A stretch of DNA of 64,000 nt, taken from assembly GCA_031761405.1 (NCBI GenBank), contig JASEVX010000008.1, positions 74,320,014-74,384,013 of the forward strand, given 5' to 3'. Source of the DNA: Serripes groenlandicus (taxonomy: Eukaryota > Mollusca > Bivalvia > Cardiida > Cardiidae). The number at the start of each line of letters is the position of its first letter. The first letter of the stretch is position 1. Positions 42,299 through 51,712 of the stretch are shown here, piece by piece. The translations under genes and the position numbers were made by a program. The notes below the pieces were generated by a model. The model did not search any database. It saw only the letters and a program-made list of their open reading frames with translations, and had not been told where the DNA came from.

Positions 42299-42555
42299 GC
42301 TATAACACACTAATAAATTGCTGTGACAAAGTATAACCCTTTTCCACATGTAACAGAAGACAATTCCAAGAGCAATTTTCTCTACATAATTGATGCCACT
42401 CTATAAATACCTGTGGATGCTGGCTATTTTCAGTTTCCTCAACACATATAGATACAACAATCTTTAAATAACATCTTTCTTTTCAATTATTCAAGTGTAA
42501 TTGCTAATTATGTCTTACCAGAATTATCAATTAGAATAGAACACTTTCAACTGAT
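42299..42555. mobile_element. MITE B remnant and spacer
   Basis: AACCCTTTTCCACATGTAAC, AGAAGACAATTCCAAGAGCA near 42336-42380 is a decayed copy; the remainder is AT-rich. Confidence 0.45.
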
Positions 42556-42785
42556 TTAATCCTTTCCCACAAACAGACCCATTTTGATGCATCTGCAGCA
42601 GAGATGTTTTGAAATAATGATGAACAATTTCTCTTTTTCCACATTTTTTTCAATTTTATTCAATAACTATATATATATATACTTTCATTTATAGACACTC
42701 GGTGCATGTTTTTATGTTATGTTTTCGTAGATGTTTTGTTTTCAAAGTTGTCTGTTGCAGATTTGTTGTATGTGGGAAAATGATA
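42556..42785. mobile_element. MITE family B
   Basis: TTAATCCTTTCCCACAAACA ... GTATGTGGGAAAATGA; GCATCTGCAGCAGAGATG and GTTGTCTGTTGCAGATTTG. A (TA)n tract is inserted in the centre. Confidence 0.8.
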
Positions 42786-42902
42786 AAGCAACTTATCTCA
42801 ATTTGTAAAACTTGAGCATGATCTTACATCATGCAGGAGCTTAGGTGTCTTGTTTTGTCTGTGAAAAATGAATACAGTTCATATAAATTTAAGATCCGTG
42901 CT

Positions 42903-43132
42903 TTAACCCTTTCCCTCATAAGACAATTATGCAGCAGACAACTTTGAACATATTTTGTCAAAAAATGGAAAATCTCTATAATTCAATGGATATCCTATGA
43001 CTAAAAGTGGAAAACATTGTGGCAAAAGGAGAAATTGCTTGTTTTGAGCAATTTCTTCTTTTGTCACTATGTTTTCAAAAAGCTGTCTGCTAAAGAGGCG
43101 TCAAAAAGCGTCTATATGAGGGAAAGGGTTAA
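42903..43132. mobile_element. MITE family A, full length (230 bp)
   Basis: TTAACCCTTTCCCTCATAAG ... ATATGAGGGAAAGGGTTAA; hairpin GAAATTGCTTGTTTTGAGCA. Confidence 0.93.
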
Positions 43133-43327
43133 CCCTTTCCCACTTGTAGATAATTTCTGACGCCTCTAAAGCAGACGACTTTTGAAAACACTGTGACATA
43201 ATGACAAATTACTACTTTTGTCACAATATTATCAACAAGCATTTTCAGTAATTATATTTTCAATTAGAGATAATTCATATTTTCAAAGTTGTCTGCTGCA
43301 GATTTGTTGTATGTGGGAAAGTGTTAA
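43129..43327. mobile_element. MITE family B sharing a TTAA with its neighbour
   Basis: TTAACCCTTTCCCACTTGTA ... GTATGTGGGAAAGTGTTAA; third case of two copies meeting at a single TTAA. Confidence 0.88.
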
Positions 43328-43483
43328 GAAAATCAACCTTTAGTGTGACTATATATAATTTACCCTATTCCATATACAACAAATTTGCAGCAGACGAAAT
43401 TGAAACAAAACTGCAAATTGTGGAAGATTTCTGCCTATATATCTGTAAAGCAAGTGACACTCGGGATGGGGCCAATTTTGATC
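43328..43483. mobile_element. MITE B fragment
   Basis: TACCCTATTCCATATACAAC and AAATTTGCAGCAGACGAAAT; the rest of the element is absent. Confidence 0.5.
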
Positions 43484-43489
43484 CAAGGG

Positions 43490-43800
43490 GCATAATTATA
43501 CCCCCTTCGAAGAAAAGGGGGTATATATAGGAGTGTCACTGTGTCGGTTTGTCTGTCTGTCTGTCGGTCGGTCAGTCAGTCGGTCGGAAGCCATATTTCT
43601 TACAAACCACTGGGTGGAATTCAATAAAGTTTTACATGAAGCTTCTATACCAAAAGGAGATGTGCATATCCTAAAGGGATTACAATTGCATGTTATTTTA
43701 CAGAGTTATGACCCTTTTACTTATTTAGTTATGGTGTAGGTCAAGGTGCTGTTTAGGGGGTATTTATCATCTTCAGTGATAGTTCTAGTTTGTACAATCA
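43490..43800. mobile_element. Pearl-like element, TATACCCCCTT palindromic end
   Basis: TATACCCCCTTCGAAG / AAAAGGGGGTATA hairpin (43497-43526), then GTCTGTCTGTCTGTCGG microsatellite (43544-43588), then one unit (ACCACTGGGTGGAATTCAAT, CATGAAGCTTCTATACCA, GAGATGTGCATATCC) and the end GGGGGTATTTATCATC. A relative lies at 46825-47310. Confidence 0.72.
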
Positions 43801-44390
43801 TTGTAGAGAACCACTAGACAATGATACTAGCCTTTCATGCAGGTTCAGACTAGAAGGTTTTCAAAGTTTTTCCTTTTGGTTGCCATGGTAACCAGAGTTC
43901 TTCATTTAATTAATTGCTTTGAAAAATGATCACTGAAGGATTCCTGTACGAAAACTCTGAGCCAATTCTGTACAGAGACTGTACCAATTCTGGGCAGAAT
44001 ACATACAGAATTTCTGTTTTCTGTACAGAATAAACACAGACACAGAATCTGATATAAATTCTGTACAGACTTTTTGGTTTTTTCTGTACAGAATCTTACT
44101 GAACCAGGTTTTTGTCTGTACAGATTATTGTATCAGACAGATTTTTCGCACTTAGAAAAAAAAGCGAACCAGAAAAATGGACTTAGACAAAAAGTGTACC
44201 AGAATAATTGAGCTTATAAAATTTCTTAAATCATGCGGGTTTTTTTTAAATATTGAGGGACGTAGATAAGCAACTCCACATGTACACCTGTTATCTGGTT
44301 AAAATATGACATGGAGAAATAAAAATTTCCAACTTTTCACATTTTGTAGCAATTAATTAAACTTTGAAGTCACATTGCACAATATATAAA
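43801..44390. repeat. Cluster of TCTGTACAGA palindromes
   Basis: Between 43940 and 44150 the words TTCTGTACAGA, TTTCTGTACAGAAT and GTCTGTACAGATTA recur at irregular spacing. A similar cluster in the opposite direction is at 47650-47945. Confidence 0.65.
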
Positions 44391-45458
44391 CAAGAGGGCC
44401 ATGATGGCCCTGGAATCGCTCACCTGATTTTTTTTTTTCACTTTACCTATATAAGCCCCGCCCCATGGCAGCCATAGTTTCCGACCAATCAATTTGGCTT
44501 GAAGGAATCTGATAGAGGGTCACCCTAGAACCATTTCTACAAAATTATTTGAAAATCGGCCAGACACTTTTGGAGGAGAAGATTTCACTATAGCCATATA
44601 GTGCAAAATAGCCCTGCCCACTGGCGGCCATGTTTTTTGACCAATCAACATGGCTTGAAGGAATCTGAAAGTGGGTCATTCAAGGAACATTTCTACTAAA
44701 TTATTTGAAAATCGGCCTGACACTTTCGGAGAAGAAGATTTTTTAAGTTTTCACTATAGCCATATAAGGCAAAATAGCCCCGCCCACCTGGCGGCCATGT
44801 TTTTCGACCAATCAACTTGGCTTGAAGGAATCTGATAGAGGGTCATCCAAGGAACATTTCTACAAAATTATTTGAAAATCAACCTGACACTTTCGGAGGA
44901 GAAGATTTTTTAAGTTTTCACTTTGGCCATATAAGGCAAAATAGCCCCGGCCCCTGGTGGCCATGTTTTTCAACCAATCAACATGGCTTGAAGGAATTTG
45001 ATAGAGGGTCACCCAAGGAACATTTCTACAAAATTATTTGAAAATCGGCTTGACACTTTCGGAGGAGAAGTTTTCACTATAGCCATATAAGGCAAAATAG
45101 CCCCGCCCCCCCTGGCGGCCATGTTTTTTCGACCAATCAACATGGCTTCAAGGAATATGATAGAGGGTCATCTAAGGAACATTTCTACAAAATTATTTGA
45201 AAATCTGCCAACCAGTTTGGGAGAAGAAGAATTTTGAAGTTTTTTCGGTTTCGTTGCCATGGAAACCAGAATTTTGCATGGATCCCAAAAATTTGAAGGA
45301 ATTCTGGTGAGGTCATTGAGAGGATGCTTTCTGTGAAGTTTCATCCAAATTGACCCACTGGTTACTGAGGAGAAGAAGTTGACGGACGACGCACGACGCA
45401 CGCCGGACAAAAGGCGATCACAATAACTCACCTTGAGCAAAGCTCAGATGAGCTAAAA
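44391..45458. mobile_element. Helitron-like element, five ~165-bp units, both ends
   Basis: CAAGAGGGCCATGATGGCCC and ATCGCTCACCTGATTT open. Five units repeat CCCGCCCCTGGCGGCCATG-like sequence, CCAATCAACATGGCTTGAAG, GAGGGTCAT and ATTTCTACAAAATTATTTGA at about 158-170 bp. Then GGACGACGCACGACGCAC, hairpin TTGAGCAAAGCTCA and the end GATGAGCTAAAA. A 90-aa minus frame at the right is a repeat translation. Non-autonomous. Confidence 0.85.
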
Positions 45459-45779
45459 ACCCATACATATTCTGAAAGCTTAACATTTCAACTAAAGTTA
45501 GAAATACATTGAACATCTAGAATTTGTTTGTGTTTTGAATAATGCCTGGTTTAAAAGACACAGGGAATGAGGGATTGTGATTTCTGTATTTTATTAATTT
45601 TGTTCCAAATATTGATAGAATGACATTACAGTATTCATAAGGATAAAATATTATCAAAGAGTGTAGCGTATTAAAATATTGTTATCCATTGGAACAGAAC
45701 AATGTTTAAACTTCCAGAAAATATCTTTGTTATTTTCATATCTCATTTTTCATTTTCATTTCAATAGTTTTTGAGTTTT
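45459..45779. other. AT-rich spacer, no feature recognised
   Basis: No repeat or coding signal seen. Confidence 0.4.
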
Positions 45780-45920
45780 ACTTGCTACAAATGTTACGAC
45801 GGATGATATTTTAGTGGGTCACACTTACGAACGTGTGTTTATAACGGTGAAGCGGAAATTTGAATGACTGCAATTTCAAGACGATGACCGTGCGGTGTTC
45901 GCCTCATATTCTACTACCAG
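45780..45920 (+). other. Weak candidate non-coding exon ending at a splice donor
   Basis: A non-repetitive, relatively GC-rich stretch ends in CTACTACCAG followed by GTATGTTTTT (45921-), a good match to a 5' splice site. No long open frame crosses it, so it would be 5' UTR. This is an inference from one splice motif plus the acceptor at 46679. Such motifs are common by chance. Confidence 0.18.
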
Positions 45921-46531
45921 GTATGTTTTTTCTGATCAATATCAAATTAAACCTTATAATCTGAGCTTTATTTTAATATAGAAATTCTGAAAATCGGCCT
46001 GAAATTGAGAAATGCATAGCAATTCTAGTACGAATCGTGTTCGCTACGCGAGTGGCCGCCATTTTATGTCTTTGTCAACACAGCGACAAATCGGTTTTAA
46101 AGTCCCGATTAATTCAATAAATACCTCAAAATAATACGTGTTAAAACAGTAATACATTACTATTGCAATACATATTATCTTTCTAATGAAATTTATACTT
46201 TCTCAATCTTCAAAAGATATATTTTCATGATCTTCGACACATCTGTTTTTCTGGGTTAAATCCGTGAGAAAAATATTTAAATCTTCATCGTAGTTTTTGG
46301 TTTATAATTCTAATAGATATGATTATTTGTTGAAAAATACCTATCAAATATAATCTTACGTTATTCTGTTCTTAATATTTGATATTTCCACCTTTTTCAC
46401 AGGTTTTTCGAAACCTGATGTTGAGAGCTTGCACTGATAACTAGCGTCGTATTCGGACATACTCATTTTCGGATAGTGTAGGATAAAATCTAAATTTTTA
46501 AAGTAGGACTTATTTGAGGTGTTTTTTCAGT

Positions 46532-46637
46532 TAACACTTTCCCACACAAAACAAATCTGCAGCATACGCCTTTGAAAATGTCTATGCAAAAATATTTTAA
46601 ATCTTCAAAAATGAAATTTTAAATGGGAAAGGAGTAA
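46532..46637. mobile_element. MITE family B fragment
   Basis: TTAACACTTTCCCACACAAA, AAATCTGCAGCATACGCC ... AAATGGGAAAGGAGTAA; about 105 bp, interior deleted. Confidence 0.65.
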
Positions 46638-46718
46638 AATAATAGCAAAATTTAAAACTTCTTTTTTTTTAAATTCCAGATGCTGTTACTCACATTATTG
46701 TTGGCATGCAGTTGAAAA

Positions 46719-46830
46719 ATGGATCAAGCAAGAAATTCCTGGGCAAGCAAGGAAAGAGAAACAAGACGTTACGAAACAAAAGATGCTACAGTTTATGATT
46801 TAAAACCATTTATGACATTGAATAATTATA
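46719..46830 (+). CDS. Weak candidate first coding exon, product unknown
   Basis: A polypyrimidine tract and acceptor (CTTTTTTTTTTAAATTCCAG, AG at 46678-46679) precede this frame. The ATG at 46719 has a favourable context (AAAAATGG). The peptide begins MDQARNSWASKERETRRYET and stays hydrophilic and charged through DLKPFMTLNN. At about 46825 the frame enters the TATACCCCCTT repeat and ends at a stop near 46904, so any genuine coding part is at most about 35 codons. I see no splice donor before the repeat and no downstream exon. No family recognised. It may be chance. Confidence 0.2.
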
Positions 46831-47310
46831 CCCCCTTCGATGTATTCAATACAATTTTACATGAAGCATCTATACCAAGAGGAGATGTGCATAATATTAA
46901 TTAATCCTAAAGGTCTTACAATTGCATGTTATTTTACAGAGCTATGACCCTTTTACTAATTATACCCCCTTTCGAAGAAGTGGGTGGTATATAGGAGTCA
47001 CTGTGTCGGTCAGTCTGAAGCCATATTTTGTTCAGCCTATTTCTTACAAACCACTGGGTGCAATTCAATAAAATTTTACATGAAGCTTCTATACCAAGAG
47101 GAGATGTGCATATCGTTAAGGGGTTACAATTGCATGTTATTTTACAGTGTTAAGGCCCTTTTACTTATTAAGTTATGGTGTAGGTGAAGGTGCTGTTTAG
47201 GGGGGTATTTATCATCTTCAGTGATAGTTCTAGTTAAGTTATGGTGTATGTCAAGGTGCTGTTTTGGGGGTATTTATCATGACATGTTCAGTGATAGTTC
47301 TAGTTATAAT
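46825..47310. mobile_element. Pearl-like TATACCCCCTT element, two partial units
   Basis: ATTATACCCCCTTCG at 46825 and again ATTATACCCCCTTTCGAAG at 46960. Units with ACCACTGGGTGCAATTCAAT and AAGAGGAGATGTGCATATCG, then GGGGGTATTTATCATCTTC twice. Related to 43490-43800 but without the long microsatellite. ORFs of 67-96 aa here are repeat translations. Confidence 0.68.
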
Positions 47311-47439
47311 ATTTGTAAATTAAACATTTATCATTTGTTATATTGTTGTTTAAAAGAAAATATCTCGTTTGATATTGAAAATGTTTGTGTTTATTTAAAC
47401 TTAAATAAAATATTATGTTACTTACACCTTTTTTTTTGC

Positions 47440-47625
47440 GAATTTTTCATTGAGAAATTTATCCTTTTGTCACAATGTTTTCAATTATGTCCAATAGTTG
47501 AATATCTTTGAAAAACATTGTTGCAGAAGGAGAAATTGCTTGTTTCAAACAATCCCTCCTTTTTCAACAATGTTATCACAGGTTTTCTGCTGCAAATGTG
47601 TCTTCAAGCGGGAAAGGAAATATTA
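47440..47625. mobile_element. MITE B remnants, two partly overlapping
   Basis: GAGAAATTTATCCTTTTGTC, ACAATGTTTTCAATTATGTC; then AAAACATTGTTGCAGAAGGA, GAAATTGCTTGTTTCAAACA and TTTTCTGCTGCAAATGTG, GCGGGAAAGGAA. Confidence 0.6.
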
Positions 47626-47639
47626 CTACACATTTTTAG

Positions 47640-47945
47640 CATTTCTCCATACAGAATTAATTCTGTACAGATTTTTTTCTGGCCAGACTTTTTCTGCTCC
47701 CAGAATTTTTCTGCACCCAGAATTTTTTCTACACCGATTTTGTTTCTGCCTAATTTAAATATTTCGCGAAATTCTGTACAGATTTTGCTCTTTGTCTCCA
47801 TTTGAAAAATCTATTTATAGAATCTGGTTCAACTATGTCTCAATGAACCAGATTTTTTTCTGTACAGAGACTGCTGCACAGTTTCTGTATTTTATTCTGT
47901 ACATAATCTGGTTCTAGTCTGCCCAGACTATTTCGTACAGGATAT
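47640..47945. repeat. Second cluster of TCTGTACAGA palindromes
   Basis: ATTCTGTACAGATTTT, TTTTCTGTACAGAGACTG and related words; ends at TTTCGTACAGGA (47931-47942), the exact complement of TCCTGTACGAAA at 43942-43953. Confidence 0.65.
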
Positions 47946-48104
47946 TCATTCCTACCGAATTAAATCCAAACAGTGGATGAGGAGCAGATGTTATTGGAAG
48001 AAAAAATTGACTACAGACATCAAACAGGCCGTCACAATAGCTCACCATGAACACTTTGTTCTCTGGTAAGCTAAAATTAAATTTGAAAATGAAGAAGCTA
48101 ATCA
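47946..48104. mobile_element. Right-end fragment of a Helitron-like repeat
   Basis: GGCCGTCACAATAGCTCACC and the end CTCTGGTAAGCTAAAA (about 48025-48077) match the right ends at 2573 and 45458. Confidence 0.5.
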
Positions 48105-48245
48105 TCAACCCTTTCCCTCATACAGACGCTTTCTGACGCCTCTGCAGCAGACGGCTTTTTCAAAACATGGTGACAAAATGTTTTCCACTTTTAGTTATAG
48201 GTTATCCATTCAATTATAGAGATTTTATATTTTTGACAAAATATA
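48105..48245. mobile_element. MITE family A, truncated and internally deleted
   Basis: TCAACCCTTTCCCTCATACA, GCCTCTGCAGCAGACGGC, then directly ATGTTTTCCACTTTTAGTTA; right end lost after TTTTTGACAAAATAT. Confidence 0.8.
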
Positions 48246-48439
48246 TAACAACAACCTCAATCGTTGTTGTTATCTAACTTCCTAACAAAACAATAAAAAT
48301 GTGGGAAGCATAAAGATTCTTTATGATGAGCAATTTTATTTCCCATGATGTTTTAAAAAACCTCTCCATTGTAAAGTCATTAACAATCATCTATAATAAT
48401 AAGGAAAATGGTTTTGTTTGTTTGGTGTTTTACAGGACT
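48246..48439. other. Spacer; SINE-tail-like edge
   Basis: GTTTGTTTGGTGTTTTACAGG at the right edge resembles a type B SINE tail. Otherwise nothing recognised. Confidence 0.4.
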
Positions 48440-48660
48440 TTAACCCTTTCACTCATACGACAATTCTGCAGCAGATGACTTTGAACGAATTTTGTCAACA
48501 AATAGAAAATCTCTTTAATTGAATGGATAACCTAGTATGTCTAAACTTAGAAAAAATTGTGGCAAAAGGAGCAATTGCTTGTTTTGAGCAATTTCTTCTT
48601 ATGTCACTATGTTTTTAAAAAGCCGTCTGCTGCTGAGGCGTCAAAAAGCGTCTATATTTG
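48440..48660. mobile_element. MITE family A, right terminus lost
   Basis: TTAACCCTTTCACTCATACG, AATTCTGCAGCAGATGACTT, hairpin AATTGCTTGTTTTGAGCAAT, GCCGTCTGCTGCTGAGGCG, GCGTCTATATT. Confidence 0.87.
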
Positions 48661-48699
48661 TTTCTGGGTGCGCCAGAGTCAGTTGAAACTCATTTGAAC

Positions 48700-48990
48700 T
48701 ATTATTATTATTTGGTATGACTCTACCAGTGGTAGAACCTGCCATCTTAAATATTGCATATATATATTTGATCTAATATCATTATTATTTGGTATGACTC
48801 TACCAGTGATAAAACCTGCCATCTTAAATATTGCATATATATATATTTGATCTAATATTATTATTATTTGGTATGACTTTACCAGTGGTAGAACCTGCCA
48901 TCTTAAATATTGCATATATATATTTGATCTAATATCATTATTATTTGGTATGACTCTACCAGTGATAGAACCTGCCATCTTAAATATTGC
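48700..48990. repeat. 77-79-bp tandem repeat, about 4 copies
   Basis: TTATTTGGTATGACTCTACC, AGTGATAGAACCTGCCATCT, TAAATATTGCATATATATAT, TTGATCTAATATCA. Starts at about 48714, 48791, 48870 and 48947. A 99-aa minus-strand frame is a by-product. Confidence 0.92.
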
Positions 48991-49213
48991 ATAATTGTCT
49001 TAAACAATGCCACATGTAGATCTAGATCTAATATCCTGCTTCAATAAAAAACAGACAGATTGCCCTGGATTCTACCAGTAATGCCTACTTCAATTAGAAT
49101 AAATTTCTTCCAATTTATAAAAATGACATCTGCTAGCTACAAAGGAGTTAAAGGTTCACTTGTAGCCAAATAAAAGTTTCAACTAAACTTTAATTCTTGA
49201 ACACTGATTCAAT
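48991..49213. other. Spacer, no feature recognised
   Basis: No repeat or gene seen. Confidence 0.4.
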
Positions 49214-49510
49214 TTCTGTGATGAAGTGGTTAATTATTAGAGCATCTGCCCTCAGGAACAATATATATCAGGGTTTTCCCTCGGGAACAATATATATCAG
49301 GGTTTTCCCTCGGGAACAATATATATCAGGGTTTGCCTTCAGGAACAATATATATCAGGGTTTGCCCTCAGGAACAATATATATCAGGGTTTTCCCTCAG
49401 GAACAATATATATCAGGGTTTGCCCTCAGGAACAATATATATCAGGGTTTGCCCTCAGGAACAATATGTATCAGGGTTCAATCCACGTTCAGGTCATATC
49501 AAACACATAC
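49214..49510 (+). mobile_element. tRNA-like SINE head carrying an internal minisatellite
   Basis: CTGTGATGAAGTGGTTAATT, TTAGAGCATCTGCCCTC (A-box side) and CAGGGTTCAATCC (B-box side, about 49473-49485) are the two halves of a tRNA-like head. Normally about 30 bp apart, they are separated by the 29-bp array at 49249-49476. No recognisable SINE body follows. Confidence 0.65.
49249..49476 (+). repeat. 29-bp minisatellite inside a tRNA-like head, about 8 units
   Basis: CCCTCAGGAACAATATATAT, CAGGGTTTT repeated at 29-bp spacing (49250, 49279, 49308, 49337, 49366, 49395, 49424, 49453). The last unit runs into CAGGGTTCAATCC. Variants CCCTCGGG and GCCCTCAGG alternate. Frames of 74-111 aa here are repeat translations. 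Confidence 0.93.
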
Positions 49511-49605
49511 AAATCGTAGACCTTGGGACTGATCATGGTTGCAAAAATAATATTTAAACCATGATGCCTAGGTGTCTGACAGGATAACTTACATCGGTAG
49601 AATAT

Positions 49606-49857
49606 ATTCGAGGGCTTGGCGTGGAACGGTTGTAACTAAAAACCTATTTTGAAAGCTCTGGTTTAGGGGCAATTTTGACCCCTTTGTAAAAAATGCAAAT
49701 TTAGATGCCATTGCTCAGAACGAGCAATGGCATCTAAATTTCCATTGTTTACCAAGAACAATGATTTAACGCTTATAAAGACTTTATGGCGAGGTGATTT
49801 ACCTTGGAAAAAAAATACCAATTTTAGTTACAACCGTTTCACGCCAAGCCCTCGAAT
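49606..49857. mobile_element. Hairpin MITE with 33-bp nearly perfect ends and a strong central stem
   Basis: CGAGGGCTTGGCGTGGAACG, GTTGTAACTAAAA (49609-49641) against its complement at 49822-49854, one mismatch. In the centre, TTTAGATGCCATTGCTC and GAGCAATGGCATCTAAA form a 17-bp perfect stem around a 5-base loop. Confidence 0.85.
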
Positions 49858-49982
49858 TGTTAATGTTATATACCCAGGAGACACTGTGATATATAACTGT
49901 TCAAAGTACTGTTGACAGTCAGGGAAAGCACAATTAAAACAAACCAATCAATAGACACAACTGCAGGATACATATTATCATC

Positions 49983-50172
49983 CAAAGCTCTAGATAAGGG
50001 GCGTTTTGCATGTTCTAAAATCCTTATTTGACCCTTTAACCCTTTGTTGTTGGTACTCAAAATAATTGCATCAGTGAGACGATTTGTTTGAGTTCCCACA
50101 ACATAGGGTTTACTTTAATAATAAGAGAGAAATTGTGGGAAAAGAGTTACATACCCCTCCTTATCTGGACCT
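49983..50172. mobile_element. Foldback repeat F, copy 3
   Basis: AAAGCTCTAGATAAGGGGCG ... CCTCCTTATCTGGACCTCTG inverted ends; arms AACCCTTTGTTGTTGGTACT and GAGTTCCCACAACATAGGGT; GAGACGAT centre. No MITE inside. Confidence 0.8.
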
Positions 50173-50800
50173 CTGAATTCTACTTTTGATTACTATTTAG
50201 AGACACTTACCTCCCTTGCTACGACTTTAATTCATTGAGTCTGTATACATATTTCCCACTGCTGGATGCTCCTACTCTGCAAAACGAAGACGTTGTAGAA
50301 TAATAGTAACAACTTCTCTAAATCTTAGAGATGATCTGAATCTGCACAACTGATCTAGATTACGAATCTTGTTTTTAAAATACAAGGGCGTTGAAGCGTA
50401 GATAGAAAACGTTTTTCCCGCCACAACAAACTTAGCCTCGTCGTTGTAGTTGTTGTTTAGGTAAATCCCAGCTGAACCGCTGAGATAATAGTTCCAATAA
50501 AACAGAAGCACTATAATTAAAATTAACCGTAAATAAATAATTTAAAACTTAAAAAAAAACGTTAACACTGATTAGTTTATGTAAAATCCCTTTGTGAAGC
50601 TAGCTTTTTCCATAAATAGATTTGAGTCAAGGTTGTCTATAGCTTGTTTCCACATAGTCTATAATAGTTTATTTGTTACTGCTAGTACGTTCGAATTTCT
50701 ATTATAGCTAAACACGCGGAAAATAACACAATACCGCGTTAAAATTCTCAAAAAATTTCTCTATATTGTCTATACGCTATGATAAAAATGATCGTAATGG
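50173..50800. other. Low-repeat stretch; a 79-aa minus frame of unknown meaning
   Basis: No repeat from elsewhere in the window is recognised. The minus-strand frame 50272-50511 has no motif I know; it could be chance or a decayed element. Confidence 0.35.
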
Positions 50801-50806
50801 TAATTT

Positions 50807-50880
50807 GGGGAATCCCGCACGTGTTACTATAAATAGCCCCTCCAAACGTCCTTATTAGTCGCCGGGCAGAAGCCCGCGAC
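50807..50880 (+). promoter_or_regulatory. Promoter-like motif cluster: kappaB-like site, E-box, TATA box, hairpin
   Basis: GGGGAATCCC (50807-50816, kappaB-type), CACGTG (50818-50823, E-box) and TATAAATAG (50828-50836) lie within 30 bp. About 30 bp after the TATA start, GTCGCCGGGC/GCCCGCGAC (50858-50880) forms a stem with one bulge. No open frame follows within several hundred bases, so a product cannot be named. Motifs are short; function is inference. Confidence 0.35.
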
Positions 50881-51410
50881 TTCTATTTTTAATAGGTTTT
50901 CTGAAATCACATGGGAGGGGGGGTTATTATTAGATTATTATTTTTTTAAATGTCTTGAACATATTACAATTGCGTTTGTTTAAAAACACTAAGTTATGAC
51001 ACATTTAAAATGAAATAAATATTCCGATGTTTTAAGTATGTGCAGTTTCTTTATTTTGACTGGCATTTACGTTTTTGTGTTTTATTTACGAAGACAAAAC
51101 AGTCCCTATTAGCTAGACTGGGATACTTTATTTTCATAAACTATGTAATCAAAAGGCGATAACTACAAACCTTTACGTCGCACAGTCAAATTTGTTTAGA
51201 TACGCGCACCTGCTTGCAGAGACTATCGATATGAAAATCACGTTGAATTCTCCTTTTAATAGATCAGTATCAACATAAACTGGTAACAGAAACAAAAATA
51301 AGAAATATTTTGTGAAAATATGTCTCAAATATAAGCCTGTTTATCGGTCGTGAACGTCGAAACGCCCTTTCCTCAGTTCATGACCTAGTTTCATATTGCC
51401 AAAATGTAAA
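50881..51410. other. Low-repeat stretch, no gene recognised
   Basis: Contains an 8-G run near 50920; otherwise AT-rich single-copy-looking DNA. Confidence 0.4.
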
Positions 51411-51416
51411 CAAAGC

Positions 51417-51580
51417 GAAGTAACCGGAAGTAAAATGTAAACTTAGAAAAGTGACTTGTTTATGCAGACAAAAAATGTCGCACGACAAATTGATATCTTA
51501 AACGTCACGAAACGAGTGCATGGGTCGAATGTTGGAGAAAGAAAGATACTATATAAATGCCCTTTTCTCTCGAATGCAGT
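51417..51580 (+). promoter_or_regulatory. Possible second promoter-like cluster (ETS-type site, TATA-like)
   Basis: AACCGGAAGT (51423-51432) is an ETS-type core, and ACTATATAAATG near 51548-51559 is TATA-like. No gene is visible downstream. Weak support. Confidence 0.2.
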
Positions 51581-51712
51581 GGAATAAAACATGCACTACA
51601 GCTTTGCCTGACTTTGTATTCACTTTCTTCGATGTCTGACATCTTGAAACGAGGGTCAACATTTCGAAAGAATGCTCAAACACCTTATTACAGATAGTCT
51701 ATCATAGATAGC

